Shown here: one piece after another, positions 1 to 7,558 of the stretch
Numbering within the stretch: position 1 is the stretch's first letter
Layout: each line of letters begins with the position of its first letter
NCBI GenBank assembly: GCA_015163815.1
Contig: JAAOIJ010000033.1
Span: 1 to 13,740 of the forward strand
Length of the DNA: 13,740 nt
Origin: Endozoicomonadaceae bacterium
Lineage (GTDB): Bacteria; Pseudomonadota; Gammaproteobacteria; Pseudomonadales; Endozoicomonadaceae
Direction: 5' to 3'
Notes under the pieces: model-generated
Told to the model about the DNA's origin: nothing
Seen by the model: only the letters and a program-made list of their open reading frames with translations
The model's database searches: none
Made by a program: the position numbers and the translations under genes

Positions 1-33
1 CAATAACTGGGAAATATTATACCACAAATTAAC

Positions 34-54
34 ATATAATTCATTGAATTATAT
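34..54. terminator. AT-rich hairpin downstream of priA, possible weak terminator
   Basis: A perfect 10-bp inverted repeat (ATATAATTCA at 34-43, TGAATTATAT at 45-54) with a single central base. As RNA it would fold as about 8 bp with a 5-nt CATTG loop. It lies 38 bp beyond the priA stop. Both sides are T-rich only in the loose sense, and the stem has no GC run, so it would be a weak intrinsic terminator. The sequence from 1 to 91 shows nothing else. Confidence 0.35.
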
Positions 55-91
55 AATATTTATTACTTTTTCAGGATCGACTAAATCTCAT

Positions 92-2344
92 TTATAAAAA
101 ATCTTGTGGATCAATATCGATAGTCCAATGAAATTTTTTCTTTCTTGACAATTGATATAAGTGAGGTAAAAAAATGTGAATCAATTGATGCAGTCTGTTT
201 CTTTGGGTTGATTGTATTAAAAGTTGACTGCGATATTTATTTTGTCTTTTTTCAATCGGAGATGGCATCGGTCCAATCACTTGAATAAACTGTTTTTCTG
301 ATGTTTTTAATGTAGATACCCAATCCTTCATCCATTGTGCTATGGCATTGATTTGCCTATTTAAAGTGGCATAATCAACACTTTCTGCTGAAAATAAAGT
401 TAGGTATGAATAAGGCGGTAAGTGATGCATTTTACGATAATGTAATTGTTGTTTAGCAAAATCACTATAACCTTGATGAATTAAAGTTTGTAATGTTGGG
501 TGATCCGGCTTATAGGTTTGGATTAAAGTGAGTCCTTTTTTTTCACTTCTTCCTGAACGCCCCGATACCTGTAATATTAATTGCGCTGTTTTTTCTTCAC
601 CTCTAAAATCTGTACTAAAAAATCCGCGATCTATATTTAAAATAACAGCTAAAGTAACATTTGGAAAATGATGCCCTTTTGCTAACATTTGAGTGCCAAT
701 TAAAATAGCAGATTGATGCTGAGTAATTTGGTGTAACAATTGGGATAAACTATTTTTTTTCTGCGTACTATCTCGATCAATGCGAATAATTGTTGTCTGT
801 GGAAATAAAGATTGTAACATTTGCTCTGCACGCTCTGTTCCTGCACCTTGAGCTATTAGCTTTGGATTTTTACAGTCAGGGCATTGTGTCGGAACACATT
901 GCATATAAGAACAATGGTGGCATTGTAATTGAGCTGGTTTAAAATGTAAGGTCATATACGCATCACAATGACGACACATCATAATATGCCCACATGATTC
1001 ACATAAAATAGAAGGTGCATATCCGCGTTGATTTAAAAAAATAAGGACTTGTTGCTTTTGTAATAAAGTATGGTGAATATGTGTAATCGCTATATTTGAT
1101 AAGCCTGCTTGTACTGTTTGTTTTCGCATATCAATTATTTTAAAATCAGGTAATTGCATTTTTCCGGGTCGCACTGTTAAAGTTTGATAATGATAATGAC
1201 CTTGTAATGCATGATGTAAAGATTCTAAAGAGGGCGTTGCGCTGCCTAAAATAACCGGAATATTAGCTTGTTTTCCTCGAATTAAAGCCATATCTCGTGC
1301 TGAGTAACGTAAATTATCTTGTTGCTTATAAGCTGTATCATGTTCCTCATCAATAATAATAATACCTAAAGCAGGTAAAGGCGTAAAAATGCAAGATCTA
1401 GTGCCAATAATAATGCCAGCAGTACCTGATTGTGCTTGATACCAACCTGCGTATCGTTCTGTATCTGACAACTTAGAATGCAAAACCATCACGGGTGCTG
1501 AAAAACGCTTTTGAAATCGTTGTACCGTTTGTGGTGTTAAGCTAATTTCAGGAATCAAAATCAGTGCTTGCTTTTTTTGATGAATGACATGAGAAATGAC
1601 TTGTAAATAGACTTCTGTTTTTCCACTACCTGTCACACCATAGAGCAATAAAGGAAAAAAATGATGCGCTTGTTTGATAATGATATTAACAGCATCCTCT
1701 TGTTCTTGTGTTAAGGGTAGCGGAGTTTCGATGATAGCGGGGTTATATTCATAAAAAGAAAGGATTTTCTCACGCCTTATGTCTTGGTAAATGTATAAGC
1801 GTTTAGCTAATCGCTTTAATTGCTCTCTAGAAAAACCGGCCTGTTTTAAACAATATTCTGGTAAAGCGCCATGAGCATTCTTGAGTTGCACGAGTATCGC
1901 TTTTTGCGTCTTAGATACTATTTTGATACTATGTAAATCAATTTGATGATTTAAAACCCAGTAACATTGTTCCGGATGCTTGATAGTCGATTCTGTTCTT
2001 AATTTTTTAGGGAGCGCCAACATGAGAACTTCACCTAAAGATCGATGATAATATTGTGCAACTTGCATACAAAATGTCATTAATATTTTAGGTAAAACGC
2101 ATTGATCATCTAGAATACTAATGGCTGGCTTTAATTTATTGATAGGACAATTTGTTTTTGTTTTAATAGAAATTAAAATACCAACTAATATTCGATGCCC
2201 ATAAGGCACGAGTAAACGCATACCAGGTTCAACCGGCTTGACGTACCAGTCAGGAGAGCAAGGACAAGGCAAGTAATCCAGTAAAGCTTGGTTCGGTATG
2301 GGTAACGCAACATGCCAAATGCGCTTTGTTATTAATATCATCAT
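92..2344 (-). CDS. priA: Primosomal protein N' (replication restart helicase PriA)
   Basis: PriA is a superfamily 2 3'-5' DNA helicase that recognises stalled or collapsed forks and starts reloading of DnaB. Numbered from the ATG at 2344 (750 aa; the E. coli protein is about 730), the N-terminal DNA-binding domain is followed by Walker A GVTGSGKT at 236-243, the DEEH box at 332-335 and motif III GSATP at 367-371. Eight zinc-ligand cysteines sit as four CxxC pairs (448/451, 457/460, 475/478, 488/491). The GTER segment near 502 and the motif VI region QVSGRSGR at 592-599 follow. Motif VI has Ser where many PriA proteins have Ala. The frame extends 19 codons further to a TTG at 2401, but those residues do not look like PriA and no ribosome site precedes it. 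ATG 2344 or 2341 fits better, although neither has a clear Shine-Dalgarno sequence. The gene stands alone and is divergent from the DUF2066 gene. The identification is secure and only the start is uncertain. Confidence 0.97.
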   Translation of the reverse strand: MMILITKRIWHVALPIPNQALLDYLPCPCSPDWYVKPVEPGMRLLVPYGHRILVGILISIKTKTNCPINKLKPAISILDDQCVLPKILMTFCMQVAQYYHRSLGEVLMLALPKKLRTESTIKHPEQCYWVLNHQIDLHSIKIVSKTQKAILVQLKNAHGALPEYCLKQAGFSREQLKRLAKRLYIYQDIRREKILSFYEYNPAIIETPLPLTQEQEDAVNIIIKQAHHFFPLLLYGVTGSGKTEVYLQVISHVIHQKKQALILIPEISLTPQTVQRFQKRFSAPVMVLHSKLSDTERYAGWYQAQSGTAGIIIGTRSCIFTPLPALGIIIIDEEHDTAYKQQDNLRYSARDMALIRGKQANIPVILGSATPSLESLHHALQGHYHYQTLTVRPGKMQLPDFKIIDMRKQTVQAGLSNIAITHIHHTLLQKQQVLIFLNQRGYAPSILCESCGHIMMCRHCDAYMTLHFKPAQLQCHHCSYMQCVPTQCPDCKNPKLIAQGAGTERAEQMLQSLFPQTTIIRIDRDSTQKKNSLSQLLHQITQHQSAILIGTQMLAKGHHFPNVTLAVILNIDRGFFSTDFRGEEKTAQLILQVSGRSGRSEKKGLTLIQTYKPDHPTLQTLIHQGYSDFAKQQLHYRKMHHLPPYSYLTLFSAESVDYATLNRQINAIAQWMKDWVSTLKTSEKQFIQVIGPMPSPIEKRQNKYRSQLLIQSTQRNRLHQLIHIFLPHLYQLSRKKKFHWTIDIDPQDFL

Positions 2345-2494
2345 GATTATAGAGCGAACTAGATCATCATATTTTATTGAAAGAATGGGTGAATCACACA
2401 AGCTTAGTTTAACGGTAATTTGGTTGTTTGTATAGTGAGCTTGTTAAGTTAAGTTGTGTCTTGCAAATCAATATGAATAGATTGATGATTGCTA

Positions 2495-2523
2495 GTGAAA
2501 CAACATGTTTTGGATGATATACT
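2495..2523 (+). promoter_or_regulatory. Candidate sigma70 promoter for DUF2066-perM-hda
   Basis: The -10 is TATACT at 2518-2523, preceded by TGA, giving an extended -10 (TGnTATACT). A weak -35, GTGAAA (4 of 6 matches), lies at 2495-2500 with a 17-bp spacer. Transcription would start near 2530, about 60 nt before the GTG of the DUF2066 gene, and the leader would include the hairpin at 2545-2576. No comparably clear promoter was seen for the divergent priA. Confidence 0.4.
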
Positions 2524-2544
2524 ATCCATAAAAATCATCAAGAT

Positions 2545-2576
2545 ATGACGGTCAACTAATAGATTGGCACCGTCAT
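2545..2576 (+). promoter_or_regulatory. Hairpin in the 5' leader of the DUF2066 gene
   Basis: A perfect 8-bp inverted repeat (ATGACGGT at 2545-2552, ACCGTCAT at 2569-2576) is extended inward by 3 bp (CAA/TTG) across a 2-nt bulge, leaving an 8-nt loop. It ends 13 nt before the GTG start and is not followed by a T tract, so it is not an intrinsic terminator. It could act on translation initiation or mRNA stability, or be a protein-binding site. The role is inferred. Confidence 0.4.
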
Positions 2577-2589
2577 TTAATCATCCGTC

Positions 2590-3699
2590 GTGAGTATTCT
2601 GTTCGTGAAGAAGTTGTTTTTTTTATTATTCATGCTAATTTTTTATTGGCCCATTTTATGGGAGCAAGTTTGGGCGCATGATGCTTTATTTTATGTTACT
2701 GAATCAACACCAATTCATCAAAAATCGATGCGCAACATCGCTTTTGAAAAAGCAATGCGCGTTGTGTTAAAACGATTATCTCATGATGATCAACTCTTTG
2801 AATTTGAGAACATACAACACGCTTTAAAACACCCTAGTCAATATGTTTTAAGTTATACCGAAAAAACAACAGAGACAAAAAGTCGATATTTTGGTATTCA
2901 ATTTGATCGCAGAGCCTTAATGAATCTGGCTAAAAAAAACAACTATTCTCTTTGGATTGCACCACATCCTCCTGTTTTTTTATTATTACAATTACAAACA
3001 AATATACATGACATCCCTGAGATATTATCTAACCCAAAAACAGAAACTTATCAAGATTTTAAAGATGCTTTCTCATCTCTTTTTTTACCTATTTACTTAC
3101 CTTTAATGGACTTGCATGACACAATCTTATTACAACCTACTATATTGAATAATAGGACTGAACAGTTCATCCGAAAGGCTGCGTTACGCTATCAATTAGA
3201 TACTATATTATTCATCAATGCCAAAAAAGATGTCATATTAGATGAGATTTATCATGGTTATATTTACTTTTTCTTCCAAGATAAAAAATATACATTATCT
3301 TTTAATTTTCTCACAATCAATCGCATCGCTCAACTGAGTGCCCAATTTATTAAAACAATTTTAATTGAATACAAAAAACCTAAAATAAATAATAAATTAA
3401 TGCGTTCTGTCTTGATTCAAATTGAAGGCATTCGATCTTTACGTGATTGGGCTAAGATAGAACATCTTTTATTTCAACCTGCTGATCCCGATCAAATAAC
3501 ATGGATCTCTATTGAATCAACACGTGTTATTTTAAAACTAAAGAGCCAAGATACACTTCAAAAAATAAGCACATCACTCCTTCATAAGACATCTGACTTG
3601 CTGTTTGATTCTGAAAAACAACCGAATAGAGAAGATCGATTGATTTTTCAATGGGCTCCTTCGCAAGGATTAGATGATCATAGAAAGATGACGCAATGA
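2590..3699 (+). CDS. DUF2066 domain exported protein of unknown function
   Basis: This 369-aa protein has a basic-hydrophobic N-terminus (KK at 7-8, hydrophobic core 9-24) and a plausible signal peptidase site after VWA at residues 27-29, so it is probably periplasmic. The mature N-terminal region, with the segment around residues 43-66 rich in conserved-looking R, A and V (IAFEKAMRVVLKRLS), and the later APHPPVFLLLQL at 124-135, match my memory of the DUF2066 family. The molecular function of that family is not known. The GTG start is chosen because it supplies the complete signal peptide; the next in-frame ATG at 2632 would cut it. No Shine-Dalgarno sequence is visible. The placement directly before perM and hda is the arrangement seen in other gammaproteobacteria such as Pseudomonas and strengthens the call. 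The codon use is as AT-rich as its neighbours, with no sign of transfer. Confidence 0.8.
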   Translation: MSILFVKKLFFLLFMLIFYWPILWEQVWAHDALFYVTESTPIHQKSMRNIAFEKAMRVVLKRLSHDDQLFEFENIQHALKHPSQYVLSYTEKTTETKSRYFGIQFDRRALMNLAKKNNYSLWIAPHPPVFLLLQLQTNIHDIPEILSNPKTETYQDFKDAFSSLFLPIYLPLMDLHDTILLQPTILNNRTEQFIRKAALRYQLDTILFINAKKDVILDEIYHGYIYFFFQDKKYTLSFNFLTINRIAQLSAQFIKTILIEYKKPKINNKLMRSVLIQIEGIRSLRDWAKIEHLLFQPADPDQITWISIESTRVILKLKSQDTLQKISTSLLHKTSDLLFDSEKQPNREDRLIFQWAPSQGLDDHRKMTQ

Positions 3700-3740
3700 G
3701 CATGATAAACTATAGATTTGATTGACTTTTTGAAATGCAT

Positions 3741-3768
3741 TTGAGATGTTGAAAAGAACATCGATAAT
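3741..3768 (+). promoter_or_regulatory. Candidate sigma70 promoter for perM-hda
   Basis: TTGAGA at 3741-3746 and GATAAT at 3763-3768 each match the consensus at 5 of 6 positions and are separated by 16 bp. Initiation would fall near 3775, about 35 nt before the perM ATG. It would allow perM and hda to be expressed separately from the DUF2066 gene, which ends at 3699. Confidence 0.4.
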
Positions 3769-3809
3769 CAAGGTGTTATTTTTTTATCTAAACAAGAAGG
3801 AATGAGTAT

Positions 3810-4868
3810 ATGAGCACTCAAAAAATATTACTGATGACCAGTTTATGTGCTGTATGTATTCTCTTATTATATTTATTATCACCTATATTATTCCCTTTTA
3901 TTACTGGCATTGTTTTAGCGTATTTAAGTAATTCTTTTTTATTAAAAATACAAGCTTTTAAAATCCATCGAACTTTCTCAGTATTGGTCATGTTTATCGT
4001 ATTTTTTATACTCAGCATTATATTAGCTTTAATTGTGACCCCTGTTTTTGTAAAGCAAATAAAGCTTTTAATCCATCAATTACCTGAAGGATTATTATGG
4101 TTTCAAACACAATTAAATACTATTTTAATGAGCTTTGGCATCTCCGATCATTTATTGAATTTACAAGATTTATCTAAAAAATTGACATTAGACTGGGCTG
4201 ATAATGTAGACTTATTTAAATTTTTAAAAGAGTCTTTAAAATCATCTAGTTATACTTTGATTCACTGGATGATTAATTTAATTTTAACACCTGTCGTTGC
4301 TTTTTACTTGATGCGTGATTGGGATGATATTATTCAACGCTTAAAAGCACTATTTCCTGAAAAAATCATGTTGAAAATAACACAAGTGGCGACCGAGTGC
4401 GATATTGTGTTAAGTGGATTTATTAAGGGCCAATTGTCTGTTATGATGGTGGTGGCTATTTTATATAGTCTTGGATTATCTATCGTTGGGCTACAATTTG
4501 CTTTATTAATTGGCGTCACAGCTGGATTGTTAAGCATTATTCCATACCTTGGTTTTTTTGCAGGATTAGTGCTTGCGCTATTAGCAGGTTCAGCTCAATT
4601 TGTAGAATGGTCATCTTTTATCAGCATTTTAATTGTTTTTTTTATCGGACATTTGATTGAAGGGATGATTTTAGCACCTTTATTGATTGGAGATCGTATC
4701 GGTTTACATCCTGTCGTCGTTATTTTTGCTATTTTAGCAGGTGGACAATTATTAGGCATAACCGGTGTCTTATTAGCCCTACCGCTTGCTGCAATTTTAA
4801 AAGTATTATTAACACATTTACATAAAGATTATCAAAATAGCAGGTTGTATAATTTAACCCTATCATAG
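3810..4868 (+). CDS. perM: AI-2E family (PerM-like) inner-membrane transporter
   Basis: This is a 352-aa polytopic inner-membrane protein of the AI-2E/PerM family. The family was named for autoinducer-2 export and also includes proteins of unclear substrate; the substrate cannot be read from the sequence. The N-terminus has three hydrophobic segments (about 5-25, 27-44 and 56-78). A soluble stretch (about 80-145) follows, then a helix ending in the family signature FYLMRDWD at 165-172. Further hallmarks are SGFIKGQL at 202-209, IPYLGFF at 244-250, LIGDRIGLHP at 292-301 and the C-terminal GITGVLLALPLAA at 316-328. A good Shine-Dalgarno sequence, AAGGA at 3797-3801, lies 8 nt before the ATG, making this the best-supported start in the window. 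It is followed after 43 nt (to the upstream hda ATG) by hda on the same strand, without an evident terminator, so the two are probably co-transcribed. The gene symbol rests on family membership. Confidence 0.93.
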   Translation: MSTQKILLMTSLCAVCILLLYLLSPILFPFITGIVLAYLSNSFLLKIQAFKIHRTFSVLVMFIVFFILSIILALIVTPVFVKQIKLLIHQLPEGLLWFQTQLNTILMSFGISDHLLNLQDLSKKLTLDWADNVDLFKFLKESLKSSSYTLIHWMINLILTPVVAFYLMRDWDDIIQRLKALFPEKIMLKITQVATECDIVLSGFIKGQLSVMMVVAILYSLGLSIVGLQFALLIGVTAGLLSIIPYLGFFAGLVLALLAGSAQFVEWSSFISILIVFFIGHLIEGMILAPLLIGDRIGLHPVVVIFAILAGGQLLGITGVLLALPLAAILKVLLTHLHKDYQNSRLYNLTLS

Positions 4869-4932
4869 TCATGATAATGATTTATCTTATACCCTTTATC
4901 TTATTAAAAATATGAATCGTGGTTTTGGGACA

Positions 4933-5643
4933 ATGAGTGTACGATTTCAACTGCCTCTCAGTGTGCAATTGCGAGATGATGCAACATTTTCAAATTACTT
5001 GCCTGGTCCAAATCAGGCTTTATTAAATTTGCTGAGCCAAAAGAAAGCTGTACAGCCGTATGATCAAATTTCATCTTTTATCTATTTATATGGTTTAAAT
5101 AGCTCAGGACGAACCCATTTATTGCAAGCAGCTTGCCATGAAGCAGATCAATTGTCACACCATTCTATTTACTTACCTATGCGTGATATTATTGATTATT
5201 CACCAGAAATGTTAGAAGATATTGAATTTTTAGATTTGATCTGTATTGATGATATTCAGGTTTTAGCTGGTAATAATATCTGGGAAGAAGCTATTTTTCA
5301 TTTATTTAATCGCGTACAAGAATCAGGGCAACGTTTAGTCATTTCTGCTAATCATGCTCCCTCAAAATTACAATGGGTTCTTCCAGATTTAGCCTCTCGA
5401 CTGACATGTGGCATTACGATGCCTTTAAGTGTTTTAAATGATGAAGAAAAACAACAAGCATTATGTTTAAGAGCTCGTTTTAGAGGATTTGAACTTCATG
5501 ATACGGTGGTGCGTTATATTTTTTATCGAAGCAAAAAAGACATGCATCAGTTATTTGATATTTTAGAGACATTAGATCAAGCGAGCTTACGCGCTAAACG
5601 CAAGATTAGCATTCCATTTATACGAGAAGTGATGCATTGGTAA
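4933..5643 (+). CDS. hda: DnaA regulatory inactivator Hda
   Basis: Hda is a DnaA-related AAA+ protein that, bound to the DNA-loaded beta clamp, stimulates ATP hydrolysis by DnaA and so prevents re-initiation. Numbered from ATG 4933 (236 aa; E. coli 233), a clamp-binding peptide QLPLS lies at 6-10. A degenerate Walker A, GLNSSGRT, at 54-61 carries Arg for Lys, as in other Hda proteins. Walker B ICIDD is at 103-107 and box VII LPDLASRL at 150-157. LRARFRGFEL follows at 178-187, and the C-terminal helices resemble E. coli Hda throughout (for example KISIPFIREV). An in-frame ATG at 4912 adds seven residues. I prefer 4933 because it places the clamp-motif Gln at position 6, as in E. coli, but neither start has a proper ribosome site. 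There is no DnaA DNA-binding domain, so this is not dnaA. It converges on nadE with 11 bp between stops. Confidence 0.95.
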   Translation: MSVRFQLPLSVQLRDDATFSNYLPGPNQALLNLLSQKKAVQPYDQISSFIYLYGLNSSGRTHLLQAACHEADQLSHHSIYLPMRDIIDYSPEMLEDIEFLDLICIDDIQVLAGNNIWEEAIFHLFNRVQESGQRLVISANHAPSKLQWVLPDLASRLTCGITMPLSVLNDEEKQQALCLRARFRGFELHDTVVRYIFYRSKKDMHQLFDILETLDQASLRAKRKISIPFIREVMHW

Positions 5644-5654
5644 AAATGGTATGG

Positions 5655-7283
5655 TCAAAAAGTGACTGTATTTGGCGTAGTAATAGGGTATCGTCTCTCT
5701 CGATAAAAAGCTAATAGGCTAATTTTAGGACCAATGGGACTTTGCCTCCGTTTATACTCATAGGTATGAATACGCTGTACAATATTTTGAACTATATTTT
5801 TTTCATAACCATGATTAATAATATCTTGAATAGATTTATTTTTTTCGACATATAAAGTTAAAATTTGATCTAATATTGTATAATTAGGCAATATATTCTG
5901 ATCTATTTGATGAGCCGCTAGTTCCGCTGAAGGTGGACGATCAATGACTCGCTGAGGAATCATTGCTTTTTGTTGGTTACGCCATTTAACCAACTGATAT
6001 ACTAATGTTTTTGATACATCTGTTAAAACATTAAAGCCACCAACCATATCACCATATAGCGTTGTATAGCCTGTGGCCATTTCACTTTTATTCCCTGTGC
6101 TTAAAACAATATAGCGTTTTTTATTGGCAAGCGCCATGAGCAAAATGCCGCGAATGCGTGCTTGCAAATTTTCTTCAGTGGTGTCTTTCGATAAGCCTTT
6201 AAATGGATAGGCTAAAGTATCTATTAAAGCATTATAAGTTGATTCAATAGGCAAAATAGAATAGGCTACATTGAATGTTGCAGCCATGGCTTCTGCATCT
6301 TCAAGGCTCATTTTAGAAGTATAGTGATAAGGCATCATGACCGTTTCTACCTTGTCTTCTCCTAACGCATCAACGGCAATGCTTAAAACTAATGCCGAAT
6401 CAATGCCACCCGACAAGCCTAAAAGAACGCCTTGAAATTCATTTTTTTTGATATAATCTCTTAAAGATAACACTAAGGCTTGATAGAGTGTTTTTTCCGT
6501 TGATTCAGTCAAGATCATAATAGGACGACTATCCCATTTTTTTTGATCAATATGAAAGGGTACTACTTGTAAAGATTCCTCAAAATAAGGCAATTGACAC
6601 ACGATTTGACCTATATGATTCATCGCAAAAGACCCACCATCAAAGATTAAATCATCCTGTCCCCCAATTTGATTAACATAGAGCAAAGACATTTGATGAA
6701 GCTGACATTGTTCAGCGAAATATGCTTGTCGTAATGCTGACTTCTTCATATCAAAAGGAGAGGCATTGAGGCTTAAAATGAATGAAATACCGGATTCTTT
6801 GAGATGACTGAATGTCTTGGGAGTCCATAAATCCTCACAGATACCTAAGCCTATTTTGAGACCATAACATTCAAAAATACCTAACTGATCACCAGAAGAA
6901 AAATAGCGTTTTTCATCAAAAATACCGTAATTTGGTAAATGGCATTTTGTATAATCATACATCATCTTTTGATTTAGAAACACTTGGGCACGATTGGTAA
7001 GTTGATTATCTGTTGATAAGACTGGTAATCCAATCACTAACACAATATTAGGAATAACAATTAAAGACTGTATGGCTGCTTGTATTGTTTGAATAAAGTC
7101 AGGCCTCATCAATAAATCTTCACAGTGATAACCACAGACAGCTAATTCTGAAAAAACAATCAGATCTGCTTGTAATACGTCTCGTGCTTGATAGGTCGCA
7201 TCGATCATTGCTTGAATATTTTTTTTGATATGGCCCACGTGTGGGTTAAGTTGCGCAACAGCAATACGTAATATCTTTTTCAT
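5655..7283 (-). CDS. nadE: Glutamine-dependent NAD(+) synthetase
   Basis: It amidates nicotinic acid adenine dinucleotide to NAD using glutamine-derived ammonia and ATP, the last step of NAD synthesis in the cytoplasm. Numbered from ATG 7283 (542 aa), the N-terminal half is a nitrilase-type glutaminase. It has the full triad Glu46 (FSEL), Lys113 (YTKCHLPN) and Cys149 (GICEDLW). The C-terminal half is the synthetase with the PP-loop SGGIDS at 291-296 and the later STGNKSE at 395-401 and YGDMVGG at 410-416. This two-domain form takes ammonia from glutamine, unlike the short ammonia-dependent E. coli NadE. An in-frame TTG at 7295 adds four residues; ATG 7283 is preferred because the nitrilase domain begins a few residues later. 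No strong Shine-Dalgarno sequence is visible. The gene is monocistronic: it converges on hda and is divergent from the permease pair. Confidence 0.97.
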   Translation of the reverse strand: MKKILRIAVAQLNPHVGHIKKNIQAMIDATYQARDVLQADLIVFSELAVCGYHCEDLLMRPDFIQTIQAAIQSLIVIPNIVLVIGLPVLSTDNQLTNRAQVFLNQKMMYDYTKCHLPNYGIFDEKRYFSSGDQLGIFECYGLKIGLGICEDLWTPKTFSHLKESGISFILSLNASPFDMKKSALRQAYFAEQCQLHQMSLLYVNQIGGQDDLIFDGGSFAMNHIGQIVCQLPYFEESLQVVPFHIDQKKWDSRPIMILTESTEKTLYQALVLSLRDYIKKNEFQGVLLGLSGGIDSALVLSIAVDALGEDKVETVMMPYHYTSKMSLEDAEAMAATFNVAYSILPIESTYNALIDTLAYPFKGLSKDTTEENLQARIRGILLMALANKKRYIVLSTGNKSEMATGYTTLYGDMVGGFNVLTDVSKTLVYQLVKWRNQQKAMIPQRVIDRPPSAELAAHQIDQNILPNYTILDQILTLYVEKNKSIQDIINHGYEKNIVQNIVQRIHTYEYKRRQSPIGPKISLLAFYRERRYPITTPNTVTF

Positions 7284-7361
7284 AAGTGTAGACAAACTGA
7301 TTTTTTATAGTAAATTACAATGGTTTAAGTATTCAGTATATCATTTTTATAGGATGAATTA

Positions 7362-7427
7362 ATGATCAATTTTAACCTTTTTAAATACAAAAATAAATGG
7401 CTTCAAAAGAGACTAAAAGGACAGTAA
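7362..7427 (+). CDS. Possible 21-codon leader peptide before the permease pair
   Basis: An ATG at 7362 is preceded at 7 nt by AGGA (7351-7354), one of the few good Shine-Dalgarno sequences in the window. It opens a 21-codon frame ending in TAA at 7425-7427. The peptide is basic (six Lys, one Arg) and has four aromatic residues (Phe4, Phe7, Tyr9, Trp13), which is suggestive in front of aromatic amino-acid permeases. A weak promoter (TTACAA at 7315-7320, TATCAT at 7339-7344, 18-bp spacer) lies upstream. No strong terminator/antiterminator pair is visible in 7428-7543, so attenuation is not shown. It may simply be a chance frame. Confidence 0.25.
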   Translation: MINFNLFKYKNKWLQKRLKGQ

Positions 7428-7504
7428 AGTATCGTTTTATGGTTGCATCAAGCAAAATACAACAGTACACTACATGAATACCCGCCTTAATTTACGGATG
7501 AAAA

Positions 7505-7522
7505 CATATTTTATAAAACATG
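7505..7522. promoter_or_regulatory. Near-palindrome upstream of the first permease, possible operator or -10 region
   Basis: The 18-bp stretch 7505-7522 is self-complementary except for one A/C pair, with the 10-bp perfect centre TTTTATAAAA. It contains TATAAA at 7512-7517, which could serve as a -10, but no -35 stands at the proper distance. It sits 36 nt before the chosen ATG at 7559. It does not resemble the TyrR box consensus (TGTAAA-N6-TTTACA). Confidence 0.25.
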
Positions 7523-7558
7523 AATTTCTAATTATTCAACAACGTGAAACCATTTAAT

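Noticed and set aside
2345..2401. Nineteen-codon N-terminal extension of priA from a TTG
   Set aside because: The added residues do not resemble PriA, and ATG 2344 gives a protein nearer the family length.
3818..4537. Two antisense frames of about 66 codons inside perM
   Set aside because: They are reverse-strand shadows of perM with no motif, promoter or ribosome site.
7428..7543. Classical attenuator before the first permease
   Set aside because: Only a 4-bp TTGC/GCAA stem and weak AT pairings were found, with no terminator hairpin followed by a T run.
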